Source of the DNA: Armatimonadaceae bacterium
GTDB lineage: Bacteria > Armatimonadota > Armatimonadia > Armatimonadales > Armatimonadaceae
Length of the DNA stretch: 33,617 nt
Direction of reading: 5' to 3'
Assembly: GCA_030447685.1 (NCBI GenBank)
Contig: JAUJOK010000051.1
Span: forward strand, 1-33,617
The position numbers and the translations under genes were made by a program. The first letter of the stretch is position 1. Each line of letters opens with the position of its first letter. Shown piece after piece: positions 25,330 to 32,896 of this stretch. The notes beneath the pieces are model-generated. The model was not told the origin of the DNA and did not search any database. It saw only the letters and a program-made list of their open reading frames with translations.

Positions 25330-25682
25330 GAATTCTGTATGTGGAAAATCACGCACGATTTGCTCGACTGGTTACAAATCGATTCCTGGCTGATCATTCG
25401 GTTACCGTTGTTCCAAGTATTATGGAGGCACGTCGGGTTCTATCAAGCAGCCAGTTTGACTTCTTGCCGGTGGATTACGACTTAGACGACGGAAAGGGGA
25501 CGGAACTGATTCGAGGACTACCGAGCAATGGGTATCGCATCCCTATCCTTGCGGTATCGTCTCATTTCGCAGGCAATGAAGCCTTGATTTCTGCGGGTGC
25601 CCATGGAGCGTGCAGTAAAGCTAATTTTGCCCATATCGCAGCCATCCATGCTGTTTGTGAAAACTGGAATTCGCATCAATAA
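25326..25682 (+). CDS. Stand-alone receiver domain (orphan REC)
   Basis: The 118-residue protein is only a two-component receiver domain. It reads RILYVENHARFARL at the first strand, D50 in LPVDYDLDDGKG as the phospho-acceptor, SS at 78-79 and K98 in ACSKANF. The acidic pair that normally binds magnesium is E7-N8 (VENH), which may weaken or change phosphorylation. No output domain follows. The ATG at 25326 overlaps the esterase stop in ATGA, so it is coupled to a carbohydrate operon, an unusual location. No kinase is nearby. The GC content of this gene is visibly lower than that of the esterase. Confidence 0.8.
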   Translation: MRILYVENHARFARLVTNRFLADHSVTVVPSIMEARRVLSSSQFDFLPVDYDLDDGKGTELIRGLPSNGYRIPILAVSSHFAGNEALISAGAHGACSKANFAHIAAIHAVCENWNSHQ

Positions 25683-25693
25683 AACCCAGAGAG

Positions 25694-25912
25694 GTGATTC
25701 AAGTTTCTGGCTGGCGTGAAGGAATGAAGGGATTCGTTTTGTGCTCGTCGTCCGAGAATACACCGAGATGACGCTTGCCGAAGCAAAGGCTTGTTTAGAC
25801 CGTGCTCGACGGTGAGGTTATTGAGATGCAGCCGTGCAAATTGGGAGAATCCAAAGAATTCGCGGAGAAACTTCGGAAGTACGGTGTTGTAGCAGATGTC
25901 ATCACGGGCTAA
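25694..25912 (+). pseudogene. Decayed small protein like the ribosomal L7/L12 C-terminal domain
   Basis: Three frames join into one 73-residue protein. The first gives VIQVSGWREGMKG, the second FVLVVREYTEMTLAEAKACLDR, and the third VLDGEVIEMQPCKLGESK and FAEKLRKYGVVADVITG, ending with TAA at 25910-25912. Shifts lie near 25728-25733 (GGG run) and near 25800. The pattern 'fxxVxlLREhtgLsLaEAKxLvDrVLdgExVxl...aexLrxlGv' is that of small bacterial proteins related to the L7/L12 C-terminal domain. This gene is too disrupted to be found as one frame. Its position after the receiver gene suggests a former operon member. Confidence 0.65.
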
Positions 25913-26011
25913 CAGCCTCCACCAGAAGCACAGACAGTCGGTTTTACCGCGCCTGCTTTGGGGTCTACTCTTATACCGTGTGGGCAGCGTTATTCGGACG
26001 ACCAAATCTGT

Positions 26012-27679
26012 TCAATCCGGGGCCGGGGCCGTTGGGACGGCATCTGTCCCAACGCGCCCATGCAACAGGCGCAACGCGGCGCACGCAATCGCGGGAATGA
26101 GCGGCACAGCGATGGTCAGGATGGCCACGGCGGCAAGCGCAGGGTTTCCGCTTGCCAACCGGGGCCAGTTAAAGATAAACAGGTCACAGGTGAGGTGCGA
26201 AAGCACGACGGTCAGCGCATCGTAGCGGAAAAAAGCCCAGCCCCAGATGCAGCCCACCAGTGTCATCACCAGCGCGCGGCCCCAGAACGGCTCGGCGGGC
26301 GGCAGAAAGGTCAGGGTCGTGTGCGTCAGCCCATAGACGAGCGCCGGGACGAAGATCGCCAGCCATTTCTGCTTTGTTACCAATAGCAGCCACGACCCGG
26401 CGAAGAACCGATAGCCCAGCTCTTCCAGCAAAGCGATATTAAGAAAAAACAGCAGTGTCGAAAGGGCGGGAGCGGACGAATTGAGCGCATAAAAGAAGAA
26501 GCCGCGCGGCTGAAGGGAGGTGCGCGCCCCGGCGATGTTTTCCAGCAGCATCAGCGCTGCCGCCATCACCCCGCCGCAGATCAGCCCGACCAGAAATCCC
26601 CGCGCCGATGCCGCGCCGACCCGCGCGTCCGTGATACGCCCCCGGCTGAGCAGCCACAAAGACTTGCCCCGGCCTCCGCCCGTCTGCTGATCCAGCGAAT
26701 CGCCCGCCGCCGTGACCGCCAGAAGCACACCGAACGTCCAGAGGTTATTCTCAGAAAAGGAGACCACATACTGAAGCGCGGACACCCAGCGGGACCAGAG
26801 CGGGTCCCAGGCGGCGAACAGCCGCGCTCCTTGCAGCAGGTAGCTGCCCAGCGAGCAGCCGAACACTACCGCTGACCAGAGCGCAGCCTGTCCCAGCCGC
26901 ACCGAGCCGTCGCGCAGGCGTGTCAGAAAAACGGCGAAGGCGGCGACAACAGCGACGGCGAAAAGAACTTGGCCGACATACAGCAGCGCCTGGCGCGGAG
27001 CCTCGCGGCGATGGGCGGCGCGACCGGCGGCGGCGGGAACCACGATCCAGCGGGACGCCCCCGCGACCATGCCGCCCGCCACACGGACGCCTGCACGCTC
27101 CTTCAGTTCCGGCGTCTCCGACAGCGTCCGCTCGAAATTGAAGACGTAATCGACGCGACGGGGCAATTCGCGGGTGGAAACGCCCATCTCGCGCCACATC
27201 GCCGGGTCTGTTCCCAGTCCCCGTTCGAGTTCGCGCCGCGCCAGCTTCCGGGCGGCTTCACTGCCGATGCGCCTGCCGGGGTCGTCTTCCTGAAGGGATT
27301 TGCGCCAGTTCAGCACGCTGCCGCCTGGGTGCATCCCGATCCCGTAGGTTTGAACCGAACCGGCTCTTTTGAAGGTCACATCGTAGGCAATTAAGGGATA
27401 ACCCTGCCGGATCATCGTCTGGGCGTGCGCGCGGCCAAACGTGCGCTCCACATAATCCAGCGCCGACTCTTCGACGGTTATCTTGCTCGCCGCCGCGTGG
27501 CCGCGCAGATCAAAGCCCTGGCCCTGGAGAAATTCCCGCGCCCGGCGCTCTCGAACAGGGGCAGGAACCATCAGGTTCGCGTCGGCGAGCGGCCACAGCC
27601 GGTGAAGAGACGAAAAGAAGAGGATTCCAGCCAGAAGGGCGACCGCCAGGAGTTTTAGATCGCGCGCTTTCAGGCTCAT
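26012..27679 (-). CDS. CPBP-family intramembrane metalloprotease (CAAX-protease-like)
   Basis: The 555-residue protein has an N-terminal membrane segment (about 10-26), a long soluble part (30-220) and about eight further membrane segments. The C-terminal third carries the CPBP motifs: EELGYR (E419, E420, R424), the histidine in YGLTHTT and the final HLTCD. Members cleave prenylated or peptide substrates or act in bacteriocin immunity and envelope control. The soluble N-terminal part, with KITVEESALDYVERTFG and YPLIAYDVTFKRAG, is large for the family. The ATG at 27679 is chosen over a GTG at 27715 because a perfect inverted repeat lies between them and the added residues are not typical. It follows cysK on the same strand after about 70 bases. 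Confidence 0.82.
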   Translation of the reverse strand: MSLKARDLKLLAVALLAGILFFSSLHRLWPLADANLMVPAPVRERRAREFLQGQGFDLRGHAAASKITVEESALDYVERTFGRAHAQTMIRQGYPLIAYDVTFKRAGSVQTYGIGMHPGGSVLNWRKSLQEDDPGRRIGSEAARKLARRELERGLGTDPAMWREMGVSTRELPRRVDYVFNFERTLSETPELKERAGVRVAGGMVAGASRWIVVPAAAGRAAHRREAPRQALLYVGQVLFAVAVVAAFAVFLTRLRDGSVRLGQAALWSAVVFGCSLGSYLLQGARLFAAWDPLWSRWVSALQYVVSFSENNLWTFGVLLAVTAAGDSLDQQTGGGRGKSLWLLSRGRITDARVGAASARGFLVGLICGGVMAAALMLLENIAGARTSLQPRGFFFYALNSSAPALSTLLFFLNIALLEELGYRFFAGSWLLLVTKQKWLAIFVPALVYGLTHTTLTFLPPAEPFWGRALVMTLVGCIWGWAFFRYDALTVVLSHLTCDLFIFNWPRLASGNPALAAVAILTIAVPLIPAIACAALRLLHGRVGTDAVPTAPAPD

Positions 27680-27689
27680 GGTAGGATTT

Positions 27690-27711
27690 CCCGGAGTGTG
27701 GACACTCCGGG
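27690..27711. repeat. Perfect 10-bp inverted repeat next to the CPBP start
   Basis: CCCGGAGTGT (27690-27699) and ACACTCCGGG (27702-27711) pair perfectly with only 2 bases between arms. It lies 10 bases upstream of the CPBP ATG and after cysK. It may be a cysK terminator lacking a U-run, an operator, or a hairpin that hides the ribosome site; the arm end holds the only purine-rich candidate. Confidence 0.65.
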
Positions 27712-27747
27712 ACACTTCCCGGCGCAGCCCGCAGCCCCGGCAGAAAA

Positions 27748-28704
27748 TCAGGCGTCGCGCAGGTCCTGGAACAGAATGGTAGAAAGATAACGCTCGGCGT
27801 TCGAGGGGATGATGACGACGATGCGCTTGCCCGCATTTTCTGCGCGCTTGCCGATCTCGATGGCCGCATGCACCGCGCCGCCCGAAGAGATACCGACGGC
27901 CAGACCCTCTTCGCGCATGCAGCGCCGCGCCATGTCCACCGCCTGCTCGTTAGTCACCTGGAAAACCTCGTCCACCAGATCAAGTTCCAGGTTCTGGGGA
28001 ATAAAGCCCGCGCCGATGCCCTGAATCTTATGCGGCCCCGGATGAAGCTCCTCGCCACGCTTGGCCTGGGTAATCACCGGCGAGTGCACAGGCTCCACCG
28101 CCACCGTGCGGAATTCCGGTCTGCGCGGCTTGATGACCTGCGCGACCCCGGTAAGCGAGCCGCCCGTGCCTACCCCGGTGACCAGGATATCCACCTGCCC
28201 GTCGGTGTCGTTCCATATCTCTTCGGCAGTCGTGTTCCGGTGAATCTCCGGGTTGGCCGGATTGTTGAACTGCTGCGGAATAAAGGCGTCGGGCATGGTG
28301 GCGAGGAGTTCCTCGGCTTTGGCGACCGCACCCTTCATCCCCTTGGGGCCTTCGGTCAGCACCAGCTCCGCGCCGTATCCCTTCAGCAGCAGGCGGCGCT
28401 CCATGCTCATCGTGTCCGGCATGCACAGGATCAGCTTGTAGCCTTTGGCGGCGCAGGTAAAGGCGAGCGCGATCCCCGTGTTGCCCGAAGTCGGTTCGAT
28501 AATCGTGGTGACGCCGGGCGTGATGCGGCCCGCTTTTTCCGCCGCCTCGATCATGTTGACGCCGATGCGGTCCTTGACGGAAAAGCCGGGGTTCAGATAT
28601 TCCAGCTTACAGACAATGTCGGCGCGAGCGCCTTCGGTGACGCGGTGCAGGCGAACGAGCGGCGTGTTGCCGATTAGCTGTGTGGGGTTATCGAAGATTT
28701 TCAT
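27748..28704 (-). CDS. cysK: Cysteine synthase A (O-acetylserine sulfhydrylase)
   Basis: The 318-residue pyridoxal-phosphate enzyme makes cysteine from O-acetylserine and sulfide. The lysine that binds the cofactor is K44 in [11 protein letters not shown], the substrate loop is [12 protein letters not shown], and later motifs [26 protein letters not shown] and [12 protein letters not shown] agree with the CysK/CysM fold. Length is typical. ATG at 28704 is the natural start, and 12 bases separate it from the end of the Rrf2 regulator, with which it forms an operon. The Rrf2 pairing suggests that sulfur or cysteine supply controls expression. Confidence 0.95.
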   Translation of the reverse strand: MKIFDNPTQLIGNTPLVRLHRVTEGARADIVCKLEYLNPGFSVKDRIGVNMIEAAEKAGRITPGVTTIIEPTSGNTGIALAFTCAAKGYKLILCMPDTMSMERRLLLKGYGAELVLTEGPKGMKGAVAKAEELLATMPDAFIPQQFNNPANPEIHRNTTAEEIWNDTDGQVDILVTGVGTGGSLTGVAQVIKPRRPEFRTVAVEPVHSPVITQAKRGEELHPGPHKIQGIGAGFIPQNLELDLVDEVFQVTNEQAVDMARRCMREEGLAVGISSGGAVHAAIEIGKRAENAGKRIVVIIPSNAERYLSTILFQDLRDA

Positions 28705-28716
28705 AATTGGTTTCCA

Positions 28717-29169
28717 TCAAATGTGCATCATGTAGCCGTGGTCGCGCTCGTCGTCGGCGCGCTGATCCAGCAAATCCTGAAGCGTGGTGCGGTCGGCGAC
28801 ACCGCGAAGGGCGTCGCGGAAAGCCGCCCACAGATCGCACACCACCGCGCTTTCCGGAGTTGCCCGCTCCGGCTTAGCGGTATCACCCGCGATCAGGTCC
28901 GGGGGCACCAGCGGGCCGGACAGCGCGCACAGCACCTGTCCCACGCTGATGCGGTCCGCCGGGGCCGCCAGGGTGTAGCCGCCGCCCGCGCCGCGCGTGG
29001 AGCGGACGACCTCCGCCCGTCGGAGCGCCGCTAATAGCTGTTCCAGAAACTGCTCGGGGATATGCTGCCGCTGGGCGATTTCCCGTGTCTGAACCGGCTC
29101 CGCGCTTCCACGGGCGGCCAGATCGAGCACCGCGCGCAACCCGTAATCTTCTTTAGCCGTGAAGTTCAC
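28717..29169 (-). CDS. Rrf2-family transcription regulator (CymR-like)
   Basis: The 150-residue winged-helix regulator starts MNFTAKEDYGLRAVLDLAA and has the recognition region IPEQFLEQLLAALRRAEVV and STRGAGGGYTLA, diagnostic of Rrf2. The [Fe-S]-ligand triad of IscR is missing: only C81 and C111 occur. That argues against a cluster sensor and for a CymR-type regulator of cysteine metabolism, which in Bacillus works together with CysK. The GTG at 29169 has AGGAGG 12 bases upstream. It is followed by cysK after 12 bases. It is preceded by a consensus-like promoter whose -35 box overlaps the stop of the RNase H gene. Regulation of its own operon is inferred. Confidence 0.88.
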   Translation of the reverse strand: MNFTAKEDYGLRAVLDLAARGSAEPVQTREIAQRQHIPEQFLEQLLAALRRAEVVRSTRGAGGGYTLAAPADRISVGQVLCALSGPLVPPDLIAGDTAKPERATPESAVVCDLWAAFRDALRGVADRTTLQDLLDQRADDERDHGYMMHI

Positions 29170-29234
29170 GAGCGGGTCTGGCCTCCTGGCGGCGTTCCTG
29201 TTGACAAAATCAATCGGTGATAACGCACTTTTTC

Positions 29235-29264
29235 ATTGTACCGCCGGACGCTCCGCACTGTCAA
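29235..29264 (-). promoter_or_regulatory. Sigma-70-type promoter of the Rrf2-cysK operon
   Basis: On the minus strand TTGACA (29264-29259) and TACAAT (29240-29235) are 18 bases apart, the same architecture as the promoter at 4971-5000. The TGA of the RNase H-ParB gene lies inside the -35 box. Transcription should begin near 29228, about 60 bases before the GTG. Confidence 0.7.
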
Positions 29265-30103
29265 CGCGCGGACATCGGTGGTTCCGCCAGGCGGCGGATG
29301 TCCGGCTCCGGGTCTTCGGGGAACTGCACGGCGTCGATCTCTTTTTTATCCAGCAGCAGAGCGCGGGCGATGCGGTGGCCGCCGTCCATGACCCGACCGG
29401 AAGCGGACAGGATAATCGGATGCGAAAAATCGGCCTCGTAGATGCGCTGCGCGTGCGTCATCACCTCGCGCCCGGTCGGCGCTTTTCCGCCGAACCAGCA
29501 GTCCTCATCCAGCACCGTCGCCACGGTTTCGACGGGAACTGCCTTGACGGGGAGATCGCGCGCCAGTTCCCACAGCCGCTCGACGTTCCATACATGGCTT
29601 TCATCACCGATGCGTGTCGAGTGCGTGTGGCGAAACGGCGAGCGCCACGGCGTCGTTTCCTCTTTGGGCTTGCCCTTGCGCGCAGGCTTCTTTTCCGGCA
29701 GACCGGCGGCGACGCCCTGGTTCGCCAGTTCGTCCGCCAGAGCGTTCTTGCCGCGCAGGACGTGGATGATGCGGGCGCGGTCGAAGCGGCTCAGCAGGCG
29801 GCGCGCTTCGGCGTGCAGCGGCAGTAGCAGCGGCGACGTTACCTTGTACCGCCCCTCGATCTGACGCGCCATCAGTTCCGAATCGGTGCGAACCTCGATC
29901 TCGCTCGCGCCGCGCTCCAGCGCCTCGCCCAGTCCGCGCACCAGCGCGCGGTATTCGGCGACGTTGTTGGTCGCCTCGCCGATGCTTTCGCCAATTGTCA
30001 CGAACGGCTCGGCTTCGCCGTCGCGGTACAGAACAATACCGATACCCGATGGGCCGGGATTTCCCTTCGCCGCGCCGTCCGTGTGCAGGATGAGTTTCGC
30101 CAT
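29261..30103 (-). CDS. Ribonuclease HI fused to a ParB-like domain
   Basis: Residues 1-135 are a class I RNase H domain, which cuts RNA in RNA-DNA hybrids: catalytic D9 in LHTDGAAKGNPG, E50 in NNVAEYRAL, D74 in VRTDSELMARQIE and D124 in NALADELAN. A basic linker (about 135-160, PEKKPARKGKPKEE) leads to a second domain (about 168-270) with WNVERLWELARDLPV, DEDCWFGG, THAQRIYEADFSHPIILSASG and MDGGHRIARALLL; this is the ParB/Srx-like fold that also occurs as a separate protein. The ATG at 30103 is chosen because the RNase H fold starts there; the ribosome site is weak. It is divergent from the MDR gene, with 49 bases between them. Both domains appear complete. Confidence 0.88.
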   Translation of the reverse strand: MAKLILHTDGAAKGNPGPSGIGIVLYRDGEAEPFVTIGESIGEATNNVAEYRALVRGLGEALERGASEIEVRTDSELMARQIEGRYKVTSPLLLPLHAEARRLLSRFDRARIIHVLRGKNALADELANQGVAAGLPEKKPARKGKPKEETTPWRSPFRHTHSTRIGDESHVWNVERLWELARDLPVKAVPVETVATVLDEDCWFGGKAPTGREVMTHAQRIYEADFSHPIILSASGRVMDGGHRIARALLLDKKEIDAVQFPEDPEPDIRRLAEPPMSAR

Positions 30104-30152
30104 ACCACGAATGATACACGGAATAAGGACAGACGGGCAATTAGGAGAGGCG

Positions 30153-31130
30153 ATGAAAGCGATAGTTTTCCCGGACAAGAACGTGTCGGCGACGATTGAG
30201 GATTGCGAACTGCCGGAACTTCAGCCGGACGAGATGCGGGTGCGTACCGAATACAGCGGTGTCAGTCAGGGCACCGAGATATGGGCGCTGACCGGCAGGC
30301 GCGTGGAGATAAAGTTTCCCACTGTTCCCGGCTACCAGGCGGTCGGCGTGGTCGAGGCGCTGGGTGACGCCGTGCGGGGCTTCATGCCGGGGCAGCGTGT
30401 TCTGTTCAAGAACAGCCGCCTGCCTGCGCGCTTTCCCCCCATCTGGATGGGTGCGCACGTCAGCCATGCAACGGTCAAGGAGGCGGTTCCGCTACCGGAG
30501 GGTTCCGATCCTATCGCCGCCTCGCTGTCGGCACTCGCCGCCGTCTCGCTTCGCGGCATCTCCATGCTCCGCGTCGCGCCGGGTGATCTGGTGGTCGTCA
30601 CGGGTCAGGGGCTGATCGGGCAGGGAAGCGCGCAACTGGCCCGGCTGCGCGGCGGTATCGTCGTTACTGCGGACATCAACCCGGCGCGGCTTGCGCTCAG
30701 CAGCGCGCACAGCGCTGATATGATAGTGAACGTCAGCGAGCAGAATCTGGCCGAGGTGGTCAGGAAGATCAAACCGGCGGGAGCGGATATCGTCATCGAA
30801 ACGACGGGGCGTTCGGAGCAGTTTGCGCCCTGTGTCGATCTGCTGCGTCGGGAGGGGCAGCTTTTGCTCCAGGGATATTATCCCGATCCTATCACGTTCG
30901 ACTTCTTCACAACGCATTTGAAACAGCCGACCATCGCCATTACCTGCGGCTTCGATTTCGCCGAGGTGGCGAAGTCTCTGGAGCTGATGCGCTTCGGGAG
31001 GCTTCACTACCGTGAACTGGTGACGCATCTTCTGCCGTTCACGGACGCCCCGACCGCATACCGGCAGCTTGCCACGGGCGGCGGGGATATGCTTGGGGTG
31101 GTGTTCGACTGGACTGCTGGAAAGGTATAG
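30153..31130 (+). CDS. Zinc-less MDR dehydrogenase (BchC-like group)
   Basis: The 325-residue protein has the medium-chain dehydrogenase/reductase fold: an N-terminal GroES-like domain with VRTEYSGVSQGTE, a nucleotide-binding domain with VVVTGQGLIGQGSAQLARLRG, then DINPARLALSSA. The usual zinc-ligand cysteine near residue 40 is a serine, as in the BchC-type subgroup, so catalysis without a catalytic zinc is likely. The substrate is not evident; relatives act on sugars or chlorin-like alcohols. TTAGGAGAGG just before the ATG at 30153 is a strong ribosome site. It reads divergently from the RNase H fusion gene and the amidase gene follows with only 5 or 44 bases between, depending on its start, so they form one operon. 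Confidence 0.85.
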   Translation: MKAIVFPDKNVSATIEDCELPELQPDEMRVRTEYSGVSQGTEIWALTGRRVEIKFPTVPGYQAVGVVEALGDAVRGFMPGQRVLFKNSRLPARFPPIWMGAHVSHATVKEAVPLPEGSDPIAASLSALAAVSLRGISMLRVAPGDLVVVTGQGLIGQGSAQLARLRGGIVVTADINPARLALSSAHSADMIVNVSEQNLAEVVRKIKPAGADIVIETTGRSEQFAPCVDLLRREGQLLLQGYYPDPITFDFFTTHLKQPTIAITCGFDFAEVAKSLELMRFGRLHYRELVTHLLPFTDAPTAYRQLATGGGDMLGVVFDWTAGKV

Positions 31131-31174
31131 AAACGTTGGCATCGGGAAATGACGAAACACGACCGGGAAAAACG

Positions 31175-32896
31175 ATGAGCCGCCGCCGCCTGGTAAAGGG
31201 GATACTGGCGGCGGGAGTTGCCGGAACAGCGAGCGCGGCGGCCCCGGCGCAAGCGCCACCGCCCCCGCCGCCGCTGGACGATGCCATCACGCCCGCCGAC
31301 ATCGCCGTCGCCGACAAGCTGGCGGGCCGTTCCTACACGGAGCCGGAGCGCGCGCTGATGGCAAAGCGGATGGGGCGCACGCGGCAGACGCTCAAAACAC
31401 TGCGTGACGCCGACCGTGCCGGAAACCTGGGTGAGCCGTCCACGCTCTTTAATCCGCGCCTGCCCGGAACCGTGGTTCCCACCGGCAAAAGCGGCTTTCG
31501 GCTCAGCGCGGGCCGCATGCCCCGCTATGACGGCAGCCCGGAAAGTATCGCCTTCCATTCACTCGCTGACCTTTCGCGGCTGGTCAAGGCGCGCAAAATC
31601 ACTTCTGCCGCATTGACCCAAATGTACCTGGACCGCCTGAAACGCCTGGGGCCGCGCCTGAACTGCGTGGTGACGCTGACCGAGGAACGCGCGCTGGCGC
31701 AGGCGGCGCGGGCCGACCGGGAGATCGCGGCGGGAAAGTATCGGGGGCCGCTGCACGGCATTCCCTGGGGCGCAAAAGACCTGTTCGCCACGCGCGGCAT
31801 TCGCACCACTTTCGGTGCGCGGCCCTACGAGAATCAGGTTTTTGACCATGACGCCACCGTCGTGCGCCGTCTGGACGAGGCGGGCGCGGTGCTGGTCGCC
31901 AAGCTGTCGATGGGCGAACTGGCGATGGGCGATGTCTGGTTCGGCGGCCTGACGCGCAATCCGTGGCAGCCGGAGCGCGGCTCCAGCGGATCGTCTGCCG
32001 GGCCGGGCAGCGCGGTGGCGGCGGGTATGGTCGGATTCGCTATCGGCACGGAAACGCTCGGCAGCATCGTCAGCCCCTGCGTCGTCAACGGCGTCACCGG
32101 CCTGCGCCCCACCTACGGGCGCGTTTCCCGCCACGGCGCGATGGCGCTGTCCTGGACGATGGATAAGATCGGCCCGATGTGCCGGGGCGTCGAAGACTGC
32201 GCTCTCGTTCTAAGCGCCATTGTCGGCCCCGATGGTCAGGATGCGAGCGTCGCCGACGTCCCTTTCCGCTGGAATCCCACGGCGACCCTGGCCGGACTGC
32301 GCGTCGGGGTGGATGCGCGCTCACTTGCCCTGGCGAAGCGTGATAAAAAGCGGCTCAAAATCTATCGCGACGCCCTGGAGGTTCTGGGCGATCTGGGGCT
32401 GGTTCTGCGCTCCGTCCGTCTGCCCCGGCAGACCGAGGCTTTCGGAGGGCTGGCGGCTCTGATTATCGGCGTGGAAAGCGGCGCGGCCTTTGCGGCGCTG
32501 ACGGCGAGCGGTAAGCTGGATTTGCTCGTGCAGCAGGAGGAGTTTAGCTGGCCCAATACGTTCCGCGTCGGCTCGACGGTTCCCGCCGTGGACTATCTCC
32601 AGGCGCTGCGCGTGCGGCGGCGGCTTCAGGAAGCGATGGCGCACGCACTGAAGGACGTCGATCTCTACGTGACCATACCCTGGAACGGCCCGTCGCTTTC
32701 GTATACCAATCTCACCGGGCACCCGGAAGTCGTCACCCGCTGCGGCATGCTCGACGGCCTGCCGCTCAGCATCTCCTTCGTCGGGAATCTGTACCGAGAG
32801 GACGCAATTTTGCGCGTCGCCCATGCCTTCGAGCAGGCGACGCTGTGGCACCGTGAGTGGCCGGACACCGAGAAGATACCGCCGTTACACGGATAG
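31175..32896 (+). CDS. Tat-exported amidase-signature protein
   Basis: The 573-residue protein starts with a twin-arginine-type signal (MSRRRLVKGILAAGVAGTASA) and belongs to the amidase-signature family. The Ser-cisSer-Lys triad can be seen: K201 in IPWGAKDLFA, the cis-serine in RGSSGSSAGPGS (about 274) and nucleophile S297 in GTETLGSIVSP. These hydrolyse amide bonds and are related to GatA. An Ala/Pro-rich stretch (about 25-45) follows the signal. The ATG at 31175 has GGGA 9 bases upstream and gives the signal; a TTG at 31136 is also open. Its last 12 bases overlap the end of the convergent gene on the right. As an exported protein it is unlikely to be the tRNA amidotransferase subunit. Confidence 0.88.
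   Translation: MSRRRLVKGILAAGVAGTASAAAPAQAPPPPPPLDDAITPADIAVADKLAGRSYTEPERALMAKRMGRTRQTLKTLRDADRAGNLGEPSTLFNPRLPGTVVPTGKSGFRLSAGRMPRYDGSPESIAFHSLADLSRLVKARKITSAALTQMYLDRLKRLGPRLNCVVTLTEERALAQAARADREIAAGKYRGPLHGIPWGAKDLFATRGIRTTFGARPYENQVFDHDATVVRRLDEAGAVLVAKLSMGELAMGDVWFGGLTRNPWQPERGSSGSSAGPGSAVAAGMVGFAIGTETLGSIVSPCVVNGVTGLRPTYGRVSRHGAMALSWTMDKIGPMCRGVEDCALVLSAIVGPDGQDASVADVPFRWNPTATLAGLRVGVDARSLALAKRDKKRLKIYRDALEVLGDLGLVLRSVRLPRQTEAFGGLAALIIGVESGAAFAALTASGKLDLLVQQEEFSWPNTFRVGSTVPAVDYLQALRVRRRLQEAMAHALKDVDLYVTIPWNGPSLSYTNLTGHPEVVTRCGMLDGLPLSISFVGNLYREDAILRVAHAFEQATLWHREWPDTEKIPPLHG

Noticed and set aside
29201..29230. A plus-strand promoter starting with TTGACA at 29201
   Set aside because: The sequence at the expected -10 position is CGCACT, and no plus-strand gene starts downstream until 30153.
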